Made by a program: the position numbers and the translations under genes
In this document: one piece after another, positions 7,768 through 16,755 of the stretch
Layout: each line of letters opens with the position of its first letter
Position numbering within the stretch: the stretch's first letter is position 1
From: JBKHAJ01 sp964641125
GTDB lineage: Bacteria > Spirochaetota > Spirochaetia > SPDA01 > CAZSGZ01
Length of the DNA stretch: 40,910 bases
Direction of reading: 5' to 3'
Assembly: GCA_964641125.1 (NCBI GenBank)
Contig: CAZXMO010000026.1
Coordinates: forward strand, 1-40,910
The notes under the pieces: generated by a model
Seen by the model: only the letters and a program-made list of their open reading frames with translations
What the model was told of the DNA's origin: nothing
Databases searched by the model: none

Positions 7768-9927
7768 ATGCATCGAATTACGTATAAGATTGGAGAACAC
7801 GACCTCATTCTCGAAACCGGTAAAGTCGCGAAACAAGCCAACGGCGCGGTTTTCGCAAGCTACGCCGGCTCAACAGTGCTCGCGACTGTGTGCTGTTCCG
7901 ACTCACCGGTGGAAGGACTCGACTACGTCCCCCTCCAGGTGGAGTACAACGAAAAACACTACGCCGCGGGGAAAATTCCCGGCGGTTTCTTGAAGCGGGA
8001 GGGCAGGCCCAGGGACAAGGAGATACTGGTATCCCGGCTCATCGACAGGCCGTTGAGGCCCCTGTTCGATAAAAAGTTCAAGCGGGAAATCCAAATCATT
8101 CCCACGGTCATATCGACCGACCAGGTCAACCCGCCCGATATCGTCGCCATGATAGCTTCGTCCGCCGCGGTGACCATTTCGGACATCCCCTTCGGGGGTC
8201 CGGTCAGCGCGGTCAGAGTCGGACGGGTCGACGGCGAGCTGGTCATCAATCCCACCTTCGACCAAAACGCCGAATCCGAGCTCGACATCATCGTTGCGGG
8301 CACCAAAGACGGAATTACTATGGTCGAGGGGGGAGCCAAGGAATTACCCGAGGACCTGATGATCGAAGCCATCGAAAAGGCACGGGAGATCATCGTCGAC
8401 CTCTGCAATATTCAGGAGGAGCTCCGGAACAAGGCCGGAAAGGAAAAGCTCGAAATCGTTACGAACGAAAAGACCCTCGATTCTGCCGATGAGGTCCGAA
8501 GCTACGCCTACGATAAGTTCAAGGAAGCTGTCTTCGTCAAGGGAAAAATGGAAAGGGACACGGCAAAGCGCCGGGTCCGAGATGAAGCATGGGAACACTT
8601 CTCCGACCGCATCGAAGAAGAGGACAAGAAGCTCTTCAAGGCTATCTTCGAGGACATGGAGTCCGAAATCGTACGGTCCTCCATCCTGGATAATAAGGTG
8701 CGCAGTGACGGCCGGAGCCCCGATCAAATCCGTCCCATCACATGCGAGGTGAACGTTCTCCCCAGGACCCACGGCTCGTCCCTTTTTACCCGGGGCGAAA
8801 CCCAAGCTCTCGTAGTGGCTACTCTAGGATCCGTCTTCGACGAAAAGCTCATCGACGATATCGACAGCGAAAAGCGGTACGACAACTTCATGCTCCACTA
8901 CAACTTTCCGCCCTTTTCAGTGGGCGAAACGGGACGGCTCTTTACCGGGAGGCGCGAGATAGGACACGGACACCTCGCAGAACGGGCGGTCGAAGCGGTC
9001 CTTCCCGAAAAAGAGAGCTTTCCCTATACCCTTCGTATCGTTTCGGAGATCCTCGAATCGAACGGAAGCTCCTCAATGGCCACGGTATGCGGAAGTTCAC
9101 TGTCCCTGTTGAGCGCGGGAGTGCCCATCAGTAAGCCCGTAGCGGGTATTGCCATGGGGCTGGTCAGTGAAGGAGACCGGACGGAAATATTGAGCGACAT
9201 CCTAGGCGAGGAAGACCACCTAGGCGACATGGACTTCAAGGTGGCCGGAACCGAAAAGGGGATTACCGCCTTTCAGATGGACATTAAAATAACCGGGGTT
9301 ACCGCGGACATCATGAGGCGGGCCCTCGATCAGGCCAGGGAAGGGCGATTGTACATCCTCGATATCATGAATCAGACGATAAGCGCCCCCGAAAGCAGCC
9401 TCTCCGAATACGCGCCCAGGATCATCACCATGAAGATCGACCAGGAAAAGATCGGCGCGGTCATCGGCACCGGCGGGAAGACTATCAAGGGTTTGAGCGA
9501 AAAGTACGATGCCAACATCAACATCGATAACGACGGTAAGATCACCATCTATGGAAAGACCCGGGAAAACGCCGAGAACGCCGAAGATGCAATCAAGGAG
9601 ATGCTCGAGGAGCCCGAGGTCGGAAGGATCTATGAGGGCACGGTCAAGAGGATCATGGACTTCGGCGCCTTCGTCGAGATACTTCCCGGCAAGGAAGGGC
9701 TTGTACATATCTCCAAGCTGTCCCGGGACAGGGTAGGCAGTGTGACCGACGTCCTCGAGCCGGAGCAGGAGATACCCGTCAAGCTCGTCGAGATAGACAA
9801 GATGGGCCGGCTCAACTTGAGTTATATCGACGCTATCGATCCCGAAGGGGCCTCGAAGGGCGGGTCCCGGCCTCAGGAGAACAAAGGTGGAGGGAAGAGA
9901 CACGACTCTGGCCGGAGACGTGATTGA
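7768..9927 (+). CDS. pnp: Polyribonucleotide nucleotidyltransferase (PNPase)
   Basis: 719 residues, the normal length. It has two RNase PH-like domains (about 1-215 and 310-540) joined by a helical domain. FTRGETQALVVATLG and GDMDFKVAGTEKGITAFQMD belong to the active second domain. A KH domain follows from about 555 (KIDQEKIGAVIGTGGKTIKG), an S1 domain from about 619 (GRIYEGTVKRIMDFGAFVEI), and a Gly/Arg-rich tail. PNPase degrades mRNA 3' to 5' using phosphate and is a degradosome component in many bacteria. It overlaps the M16 peptidase start by four bases, an arrangement also seen in Firmicutes and other spirochaetes. Confidence 0.97.
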   Translation: MHRITYKIGEHDLILETGKVAKQANGAVFASYAGSTVLATVCCSDSPVEGLDYVPLQVEYNEKHYAAGKIPGGFLKREGRPRDKEILVSRLIDRPLRPLFDKKFKREIQIIPTVISTDQVNPPDIVAMIASSAAVTISDIPFGGPVSAVRVGRVDGELVINPTFDQNAESELDIIVAGTKDGITMVEGGAKELPEDLMIEAIEKAREIIVDLCNIQEELRNKAGKEKLEIVTNEKTLDSADEVRSYAYDKFKEAVFVKGKMERDTAKRRVRDEAWEHFSDRIEEEDKKLFKAIFEDMESEIVRSSILDNKVRSDGRSPDQIRPITCEVNVLPRTHGSSLFTRGETQALVVATLGSVFDEKLIDDIDSEKRYDNFMLHYNFPPFSVGETGRLFTGRREIGHGHLAERAVEAVLPEKESFPYTLRIVSEILESNGSSSMATVCGSSLSLLSAGVPISKPVAGIAMGLVSEGDRTEILSDILGEEDHLGDMDFKVAGTEKGITAFQMDIKITGVTADIMRRALDQAREGRLYILDIMNQTISAPESSLSEYAPRIITMKIDQEKIGAVIGTGGKTIKGLSEKYDANINIDNDGKITIYGKTRENAENAEDAIKEMLEEPEVGRIYEGTVKRIMDFGAFVEILPGKEGLVHISKLSRDRVGSVTDVLEPEQEIPVKLVEIDKMGRLNLSYIDAIDPEGASKGGSRPQENKGGGKRHDSGRRRD

Positions 9928-11192
9928 TCGGACAGAAGGTCCTGCCGAACGGCACCAGGGTCCTATTCGAGAAGGTTGAACACACTCAGACCGTATCGAT
10001 AGGATTCTGGGTTCTCCACGGCTCGAGGGACGAGGAGGATTGCGTCCGCGGATACTCCCATTTCCTCGAACATATGCTCTTCAAAGGGACCGAGTCCCGG
10101 ACCGCCTTCGAGCTCATTCAAGCCGTCGACCGGGTCGGGGGAATCTTAAACGCCTTTACCGAAAAGGAACAGATCTGTTACTACTGTACCCTCGCCTCGG
10201 TCCATTCGGAGCTGGCGATCCAAATTCTTACCGATATACTCTTTCATTCGATTCTTCCCCTCGAGGAGATAGAGAGGGAGAAACTGGTAATCCTCAACGA
10301 GATAAAAGAGGCCGAAGACAGCCCGGAGGAGCTCGCCTACGATCTTTTCCTGGAAATGTTGTGGGGTAAAGACCACCCTTTAGCTGCCAAGATCACGGGA
10401 GAACAAGATCACATCCGCTCTATCTCACGGGAGAAACTTATCGATTTCTACCGGCGTGTATACGTCCCGTCGAATCTACTGATTTCGGTCGCCGGGGATT
10501 TCGATCCCGACCGTATCATGGACTTCCTCGAAGAGCTGCTTCCCGGGGGACGTCCCGGAACCGATCGTAAGACACGAGAAAATCCTCGTGTTTCCCGGGG
10601 TCTATCCACCGAATACGTATCGGGAGGTTTTCAGCAAGTTCAGATCTACGGAGGGACCTCCTTCGAGATTCCTCGTAAAATAACCGAATTCTACGATTTC
10701 CTCGTCTTCAGCACCATATTCGGTGAATCGATGAGCTCCCGGCTCTTTCAGGGCTTAAGGGAGCGGCTCGGACTCTGCTATACCATCTACTCGATGCGCA
10801 CATTCTTTTCCACCACCGCTTTATGGATTGTTTACGCGAACACCTCGCCGGGGCTCCTGAAGCGGCTCATTAAGGGGTTAGATGACGAGATACGGAGATT
10901 CCGCCATACCCCGCCCGGGAACGATGAGATCGCCGACGCGGTTACCCATCTTTCGGGGGGACTCATCCTCTCTCTCGAAGACATGGAGACGCGTATGAAA
11001 CGGATGGTCAGGCACTACCTCTTGGGCGGAGAAATTCACACCTCAGAGATCGCTATAAGCCTTATTGAAAGGGTCACCCGTGACGATGTAAAAAGAGTGA
11101 GTGATACGGTCCTGTCGGGTGAAGACTTCAAGCTCTTCGCCTATGGGACGAGGAACCTCGGGAAACGCAAAATCACCGGGCTTAATTTCTGA
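9924..11192 (+). CDS. M16 family zinc metallopeptidase (processing-peptidase-like)
   Basis: 422 residues from TTG 9924, overlapping the pnp stop. The inverted zinc motif HFLEH lies at residues 46-50 (HxxEH; E49 is the catalytic base), and a downstream acidic helix (NEIKEAEDSPEELAYDLF, about 125-142) would supply the third zinc ligand. The second half is the inactive M16_C domain, with SSRLFQGLRERLGLCYTIYS. No signal peptide is seen, so a cytoplasmic role is likely. Homologues next to pnp and dut are common (Bacillus ymxG/mlpA), but the physiological substrate is not established. All catalytic residues are present. Confidence 0.9.
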   Translation: MIGQKVLPNGTRVLFEKVEHTQTVSIGFWVLHGSRDEEDCVRGYSHFLEHMLFKGTESRTAFELIQAVDRVGGILNAFTEKEQICYYCTLASVHSELAIQILTDILFHSILPLEEIEREKLVILNEIKEAEDSPEELAYDLFLEMLWGKDHPLAAKITGEQDHIRSISREKLIDFYRRVYVPSNLLISVAGDFDPDRIMDFLEELLPGGRPGTDRKTRENPRVSRGLSTEYVSGGFQQVQIYGGTSFEIPRKITEFYDFLVFSTIFGESMSSRLFQGLRERLGLCYTIYSMRTFFSTTALWIVYANTSPGLLKRLIKGLDDEIRRFRHTPPGNDEIADAVTHLSGGLILSLEDMETRMKRMVRHYLLGGEIHTSEIAISLIERVTRDDVKRVSDTVLSGEDFKLFAYGTRNLGKRKITGLNF

Positions 11193-11217
11193 TTCAACCG
11201 TGTCGAGGAGAGGTGAA

Positions 11218-11649
11218 ATGAAAATACATATCCATGCGGTGTCCGGCGAACTCATTCCGGAATACGGGTCCGCGTACTCCGCTGGGGCTGATCTCAAGGC
11301 CGCGGTAGAAGAGACCGTTCGGCTCGCCCCGGGTGAACGAAAACTGATACCCACGGGGGTTCGCATCGAGCTGCCCGAGGGATTCGAAGCGCAGGTCAGA
11401 CCCAGGTCGGGACTGGCCCTCAAACATGGAGTTACTGTGTTGAATGCCCCGGGGACCGTCGACAGCGACTACCGGGGTGAGATCGGAGTAATCCTCATCA
11501 ACCATGGAGAGACTTTTTTCGAGATAGAAAGGGGAGACCGGATTGCTCAGCTCGTTATATCGCCGGTTACCAATGTCGATTTCGTTCCGATTCTCGAATT
11601 GAACGAGACTGCCCGAGGGGCCGGAGGATTCGGTTCCACGGGAAGGTAG
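11218..11649 (+). CDS. dut: Deoxyuridine 5'-triphosphate nucleotidohydrolase (dUTPase)
   Basis: 143 residues from ATG 11218, which has GAGGAGAGGTG just upstream. An in-frame extension to 11101 overlaps the M16 gene and is rejected. All five trimeric dUTPase motifs are present: AGADLKA, PRSGLALKHG, GTVDSDYRGEIGVI, RIAQLVI, and the C-terminal glycine-rich RGAGGFGSTGR that closes over the active site. The enzyme hydrolyses dUTP to dUMP, keeping uracil out of DNA and supplying thymidylate synthesis. It sits between the M16 peptidase and lptF. Confidence 0.96.
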   Translation: MKIHIHAVSGELIPEYGSAYSAGADLKAAVEETVRLAPGERKLIPTGVRIELPEGFEAQVRPRSGLALKHGVTVLNAPGTVDSDYRGEIGVILINHGETFFEIERGDRIAQLVISPVTNVDFVPILELNETARGAGGFGSTGR

Positions 11650-11658
11650 CGTATCCGT

Positions 11659-12933
11659 ATGAAACGCCGGTATTGGGTCCTGTACTCGTACGTGGGAAGA
11701 GAGTTCATCCTCTCGTTTCTCGTAGCTTTTCTCTTCTTTTTCTTCATTTTTTTCGTCAACCAGATCCTCTTACTGGCCGAGAACATCCTTTCCAAGCGGG
11801 TGCCCTTTACCGATGTACTTCTCTTGATCTTTTACTCACTTCCCCTGATTCTTTCCTTGAGCATTCCCTTCGGTACTCTCGTGGGAGCCCTCATGACGGT
11901 GGGGAGGTTCTCTTCGGATAACGAGATGCTCGCATTTCAGGCCTCGGGTGTCCCGAAGGGGAGGGTCTTCGTTCCCATTTTCTTTATCGCGGTACTCTTC
12001 TCGTTTCTTTCTTTCGTAATGAACGATGTCTTCCTTCCCATTGGGACGATAAATTTCGGCCGGCTCTACCGAAAGCTTCTCTACTCGAATCCTGAAATCG
12101 AGCTCGAGCCCTATTCCATAAAACGGTATCAGGACAGTATCCTGGTAACCGGCGCGATAGAGGAGGGTGTAATCGAAGATCTCATGATTATCGACAAGAC
12201 ACCGGAAAACGACCGGAGGATAATTACCGCCGGGCGTGCCGAGCTGGTCGAGAGCGCACAGCAGCAGGGGGTCATTTCCCTCCACCTCGATTCGGTCTTC
12301 AGTCACACCGTCGATCTCAAGAGGAAGAATTTGTCGGAATACATAAGTGCCGAAAGGATGATCTACAACATACTTCTCAGAGATATAACCTTTTCCTTGA
12401 GGAATCCCGGTCCGAGCGAAATGAGCTCGAAGGACGTTTTAGAGGAGATCCGAGAAATGGAGTCGGTCCTGGAAAGAAAGCGGCGTCTGCATCGTCAGAA
12501 CCTCCAGGAGAAGAAGTGGGAGCTACTGCTCCGATACCGGGAAGCCGGAACATTGGGGCTCTTTCCGGATGAAGCCGATATATCGAGAATGTCCGCCCTG
12601 CGGGAGGAGATAGAGCGGGGATTGACCCGGCGGATCGACGACCGCTCCCTGCACCTCTACGAACTCGAATTTCATAAAAAGCTCGCCGTACCCCTATCGT
12701 GCTTCATCTTCGTCGTTTTTGCTTTCCCGATCGGGTTGTTCACGAAGAGAAGCGGTCGATCCGTGGGATTCGGTCTGGGGCTGTTGGTCGCCGCCCTCTA
12801 CTGGGGTATGCTCTTCGCCGGTCAAACCTTGGGGCTCAGGGTCATGTTTTCACCCATTCTTTCGATGTGGCTCCCGAATATCGTAATACTTACCGGCGGG
12901 ACGATCGCCTTTACCGTCAGGGGGAGGCGTTAA
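11659..12933 (+). CDS. lptF: LptF/YjgP-YjgQ family permease (first of pair)
   Basis: 424 residues. There are three hydrophobic helices at the N-terminus (about 10-120), a large soluble region (about 130-330) predicted to be a periplasmic jellyroll plus a charged helical insert rich in Glu/Arg, and three helices at the C-terminus (about 335-420). This is the plan of LptF/LptG, the transmembrane subunits that extract lipopolysaccharide from the inner membrane with the LptB ATPase. Some spirochaetes lack LPS, so the exported glycolipid is uncertain here. The stop overlaps the next ATG by one base. The F versus G assignment follows gene order only. Confidence 0.85.
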   Translation: MKRRYWVLYSYVGREFILSFLVAFLFFFFIFFVNQILLLAENILSKRVPFTDVLLLIFYSLPLILSLSIPFGTLVGALMTVGRFSSDNEMLAFQASGVPKGRVFVPIFFIAVLFSFLSFVMNDVFLPIGTINFGRLYRKLLYSNPEIELEPYSIKRYQDSILVTGAIEEGVIEDLMIIDKTPENDRRIITAGRAELVESAQQQGVISLHLDSVFSHTVDLKRKNLSEYISAERMIYNILLRDITFSLRNPGPSEMSSKDVLEEIREMESVLERKRRLHRQNLQEKKWELLLRYREAGTLGLFPDEADISRMSALREEIERGLTRRIDDRSLHLYELEFHKKLAVPLSCFIFVVFAFPIGLFTKRSGRSVGFGLGLLVAALYWGMLFAGQTLGLRVMFSPILSMWLPNIVILTGGTIAFTVRGRR

Positions 12934-14009
12934 TGCTCTTCGATCGCATGGTGGTCAAGGCGTTTATTCCCATTTTGATTCTAGCGCTCTTGTTTTTCGT
13001 TCTCATCTTGGAACTGGTGGACCTCTTCGCGAATCTTTGGCGCTATCTGAACCATGACATTCCTCTCGTTCAAATCCTTAGAGTGGCTCTTCTCTACCTT
13101 CCGAAATGCGTGAGTTTTTCCATTCCGATTGCGCTCTTGTTCTCGATCTCCTATACCCTCGGGAATTTTTACGCAAACAACGAGCTCATCTCCGTTTTCG
13201 GTTCCGGGGTAAGTCTCTACAGACTCATTGTTCCCTTTATTCTCATTGGGGCCCTCTTGAGCGTATTCTGGTTTTTCTTCGAGGAGAATGTGGTTATTGA
13301 TACCCTCAAACGAAAAAACGAGCTGAGCGCGTCCCTCTTGAACCAGCGTACCAGTCTGAGTAACACGAACGTTACCGTTCAGAGCGGCGACCGCTCGATT
13401 ATCTACTTTTCGGAGTACTACAACGACAACAGCAGGACACTCTCCAATCTCACCCTCGTCCGGTTCGAGCCGAGGACTCGACGATTCCTCGAACGATTCG
13501 ACGCGGAGACCGCCGTGTGGGAAGACGGTCATTGGATCTTGAGAAATGTCCGCCACTTTTCCCGCACCGAAGAGGGTTACATTACCGAGGAGTTTCACAG
13601 TACCTTCGAGGATGATTCCTTCGATCAGCTCCCTAGGACCTTTCAGCGCACAGTGAGAGACGTCGACGAGCTCGAGAGTGAAGAGGCCTTGGAATGGATC
13701 CGCTCGCTTCGCGCCGCCGGGCTTCCCTATAGGGGGGCACTGACCGGATATTATACGAGGTACTCCTTCGCCCTGACTCCCCTTATGGTCGCGATCCTGT
13801 CGAGCGCGGTGGGAGGGCGGTTCAAGAAGAATGTCATGCTCATGAGTCTCTTACTGAGCCTTCTTCTTTCTGTGGTCTACTACGTGGTACAAATGGTACT
13901 TGTTATCTTCGCAAAACTAGGATACCTTCCACCCCTAGCCGGTGCTTGGGGCACCTTTTTGGTATTTACCTTCCCCGTTATTTGGTTGTTCAATAAAGCG
14001 AGGACCTGA
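12933..14009 (+). CDS. lptG: LptG/YjgP-YjgQ family permease (second of pair)
   Basis: 358 residues from ATG 12933, which overlaps the lptF stop (TAATG). A longer in-frame reading from 12699 lies inside lptF and is rejected. The layout repeats that of its neighbour: N-terminal transmembrane helices (about 10-125), a periplasmic jellyroll (about 130-265), and a C-terminal helical block (about 270-355). Together with the upstream gene it would form the LptFG heterodimer that works with LptB. No lptB is visible in the window. The next gene, tgt, starts five bases after the stop. Confidence 0.85.
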   Translation: MLFDRMVVKAFIPILILALLFFVLILELVDLFANLWRYLNHDIPLVQILRVALLYLPKCVSFSIPIALLFSISYTLGNFYANNELISVFGSGVSLYRLIVPFILIGALLSVFWFFFEENVVIDTLKRKNELSASLLNQRTSLSNTNVTVQSGDRSIIYFSEYYNDNSRTLSNLTLVRFEPRTRRFLERFDAETAVWEDGHWILRNVRHFSRTEEGYITEEFHSTFEDDSFDQLPRTFQRTVRDVDELESEEALEWIRSLRAAGLPYRGALTGYYTRYSFALTPLMVAILSSAVGGRFKKNVMLMSLLLSLLLSVVYYVVQMVLVIFAKLGYLPPLAGAWGTFLVFTFPVIWLFNKART

Positions 14010-14013
14010 TTGC

Positions 14014-15132
14014 ATGTTCACCCCTAAGAATGTCGATACCGAGAGTTCCGCGCGGACCGGAATCCTGCACCTTCATCACGGGGACGTCGAAACCCCCGCC
14101 TTCATGCCGGTGGGAACACAAGGTACGGTCAAAGCGATAAGCCATCGGACCCTCGAGGAAATCGGTTACACCATGATCCTCGGCAACACGTATCACCTCT
14201 ACATCCGCCCGGGTACCGAGGTCATAGAAAATGCCGGGGGACTCCACAGTTTCAGCGGGTGGGGCGGAAACATATTGACCGACAGCGGCGGATACCAAGT
14301 ATTTTCTCTGGCACGGCTGCGCACAATCGGCTCGGAGGGGGTCCGCTTTCAATCCCATATCGACGGGGCCTATCATACCTTTACCCCGGAGTCGGTAGTG
14401 GATACGCAGCATACATTAGGTAGCGACATTCTCATGCCCCTCGACGTTTGCACTCCTCCGGGAATCGATAAGAAGGATGCCGTCGAAGCCCTCGAGACGA
14501 CCACCGAGTGGGCCCGTCGTTCGAAGTCGCGTCTCCGGACCTACGAGGGGTTCTACGGCAGGCTCTTCGGAATCATCCAAGGAAATTTCTTTCCCGACCT
14601 TCGCAAGCGGAGCGCCGAGGAGATTAACGGCCTCGATTTTCCGGGTATCGCCGTAGGGGGACTGTCGGTGGGGGAGGAACCGGCCCGGTACCACGATTTC
14701 CTCGCTCTGACCGCGGAGTTCCTGCCCGCGGACAAGCCCCGTTACGTTATGGGGATCGGCACTCCGGAGTACGTCTTATCCGCCGTGGAAAACGGAATAG
14801 ATATTTTCGACTGCGTCTTTCCCACCCGGATAGCCCGGAACAGCTCCGTTTTTACCCGCCGCGGTGTCCTCTCTCTAAAGAAGGAGGAGAACCTCCTCGA
14901 CACCGGTCCCATTGATCCCGAATGTACATGCCCGGTATGCCGGAGGTACTCCCGGTCGTATCTCCGGCATCTCTTCAAGGTCAAGGAGATCTTAGGTCCC
15001 ATGCTCGCGACGGAACACAACCTCTACTTCTTTCACCGCTTTATGAAAGATGTCCGTGACTCCATCGACCGGGGGAACTTCGCCCGGTTCAAACGGGAGT
15101 TCTCGAGTCTCTATTCCGAGGGACCGATATGA
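14014..15132 (+). CDS. tgt: tRNA-guanine transglycosylase
   Basis: 372 residues from ATG 14014. The key residues line up with the E. coli enzyme: D90 in DSGGYQVFSL (general acid/base), the nucleophile D266 in DIFDCVFPTRIARN, and zinc ligands C304, C306, C309 and H335. The enzyme exchanges guanine 34 for preQ1 in tRNAs for Asn, Asp, His and Tyr, a step of queuosine synthesis. No other queuosine gene is in the window. Its TGA overlaps the murJ ATG (ATGA). Confidence 0.96.
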   Translation: MFTPKNVDTESSARTGILHLHHGDVETPAFMPVGTQGTVKAISHRTLEEIGYTMILGNTYHLYIRPGTEVIENAGGLHSFSGWGGNILTDSGGYQVFSLARLRTIGSEGVRFQSHIDGAYHTFTPESVVDTQHTLGSDILMPLDVCTPPGIDKKDAVEALETTTEWARRSKSRLRTYEGFYGRLFGIIQGNFFPDLRKRSAEEINGLDFPGIAVGGLSVGEEPARYHDFLALTAEFLPADKPRYVMGIGTPEYVLSAVENGIDIFDCVFPTRIARNSSVFTRRGVLSLKKEENLLDTGPIDPECTCPVCRRYSRSYLRHLFKVKEILGPMLATEHNLYFFHRFMKDVRDSIDRGNFARFKREFSSLYSEGPI

Positions 15133-16748
15133 AACCCTTTGTAAAGATCAGTCCGGCGGAAACGGACGAGACCTCGGTCATCGGTATCAAGGAGCCGAGT
15201 CTCGGGAGGAGTGCCCGGAAAACCTTTACGGTGATGGTCGCGACGATGGTCTCGCGGCTCTTGGGCTTCTTACGGATAGCGGTCATCGGAGCGGTCTTCG
15301 GAACTTCGGGCCACGCCGATGTCCTCAACGCGGTATTCACTATACCCAACAACCTGCGAAAGCTCATGGCCGAGGGGGCGCTTTCGTCGGCCTTCATTCC
15401 CGCTCTGTCACAATCGCTGGTCAAGGACGAGACCGGAATGCGCTCGAGAACCATCGTCCGCAACATCCTGACCTTCCAGTTTGTTGTTCTCCTGCCCTTC
15501 TGCCTTCTCTCCATCGCCTTCGCCGATCCGCTGATGCGGTTCGTCCTCGTGGATTTCGAGAATCCCGAGCTGACCGCCTTAGCGATAGATCTCTTTCGCT
15601 GGTTCATAAGTTATCTCCTGTTGATCAGCATAAGCGCGGTCATTATGGGGACCTTGAACAGCCACAACCATTTTTTCGTCCCCGCTATTACTCCGATCCT
15701 CTTCTCCGTCGCGGTGATAACGTCGATCCTTCTCCTTCACGGGAGGCTCGGTATCTTCTCGATGGCGGTGGGTGTCCTCGCGGGAGGTCTCCTTCAGATA
15801 CTCTTCCAAGCGCCCCTATTTCGGCGCCTCGGCTACGATTTCAGACCCGACTTCCGGTTCAAAAATGAAGATTTTCGCAAGATCATAAGGAACTGGCTTC
15901 CCGTCGTCGCCACCGCTTCTATCTTCACCGTCAATCAGCAGGTCGCCATACGCTTCGCTACCGGTCTTGAAACGGGAAGCTCTTCAGCCCTGAATTACGC
16001 CCTCGTCTTCTTCCAGCTTCCCTTCGGAATTTTCTCCGCTTCGGTCACCACGGTCCTCTTTCCGCGGATGAGCCGTCAGGCGAGCCTCGACGACACGGTC
16101 GGTTTACGGGAGAGTATCCAGCACGGCCTACGGTTCCTTCTGGTTTTTTTGGTCCCCTCGACACTCTTCTTGAGCGTTATCGGAAAAGAGATAATCGCGG
16201 TCGCCATGTTCAGAGGCGAGTTCGTTATGGAGGATGTTCTCTTGACCTCGCGTATCCTTACCGCCTATTCCTTCGGATTATTCGGAGTCGGCGCCTTCAA
16301 TTTTCTTCAGAGGTTCTTCTACTCCTCGAGCGACTACCGCATTCCCTTTATCCTCTCGATCGCGGTAGCCGCTATGGACATAGGCTTGAGCCTCTGGCTG
16401 AAGGAGACCCGGCTCAGGGTGGTGGGACTCGCCTGGGCTAATACTATATCCTTCACTGTGGGGGCGATGTTCATGCTCTTCATCATAAGGAAGAAACTCG
16501 GTCTAATCCACGGGAAATCGATTCTTATGACCCTTATGAAAGTGCTCATAGCCTCCGTCCCCGTTGCCGCGGCTTTGTGTCTGTTCAAACTGGTTACACT
16601 AGGTGTTTGGGAAGAGGGAAGCACGATAATATCCTTTGTGATTCTCCTCGGGGGAGGACTCTTAGGTATAGGTATATATCTGTTCATCTACGTACTTCTC
16701 AAGGTGGAGATTGCCGTTCAGCTCATACGTAAAAAAATCAATCGATGA
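15129..16748 (+). CDS. murJ: Lipid II flippase MurJ (MviN)
   Basis: 539 residues, with about 14 hydrophobic helices through the whole protein after a soluble N-terminal stretch of some 30 residues. Family signatures include MVATMVSRLLGFLRIAVIGA, NNLRKLMAEGALSSAFIP, and the LFPRMSRQA segment. MurJ moves the peptidoglycan precursor lipid II across the cytoplasmic membrane. GAGGGA lies six bases before ATG 15129. The N-terminal extension (KISPAETDETSVIGIKEPS) is longer than usual. It ends seven bases before the HEAT-repeat gene and belongs to the envelope part of this long operon. Confidence 0.94.
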   Translation: MKPFVKISPAETDETSVIGIKEPSLGRSARKTFTVMVATMVSRLLGFLRIAVIGAVFGTSGHADVLNAVFTIPNNLRKLMAEGALSSAFIPALSQSLVKDETGMRSRTIVRNILTFQFVVLLPFCLLSIAFADPLMRFVLVDFENPELTALAIDLFRWFISYLLLISISAVIMGTLNSHNHFFVPAITPILFSVAVITSILLLHGRLGIFSMAVGVLAGGLLQILFQAPLFRRLGYDFRPDFRFKNEDFRKIIRNWLPVVATASIFTVNQQVAIRFATGLETGSSSALNYALVFFQLPFGIFSASVTTVLFPRMSRQASLDDTVGLRESIQHGLRFLLVFLVPSTLFLSVIGKEIIAVAMFRGEFVMEDVLLTSRILTAYSFGLFGVGAFNFLQRFFYSSSDYRIPFILSIAVAAMDIGLSLWLKETRLRVVGLAWANTISFTVGAMFMLFIIRKKLGLIHGKSILMTLMKVLIASVPVAAALCLFKLVTLGVWEEGSTIISFVILLGGGLLGIGIYLFIYVLLKVEIAVQLIRKKINR

Positions 16749-16755
16749 GGTATAT

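Noticed and set aside
11101..11217. N-terminal extension of dut into the M16 gene
   Set aside because: ATG 11218 has an excellent ribosome site and gives the normal dUTPase length; the extension is low complexity.
12699..12932. N-terminal extension of lptG inside lptF
   Set aside because: The frame is open, but the ATG at 12933 in the TAATG overlap fits the family length and the first membrane helix.
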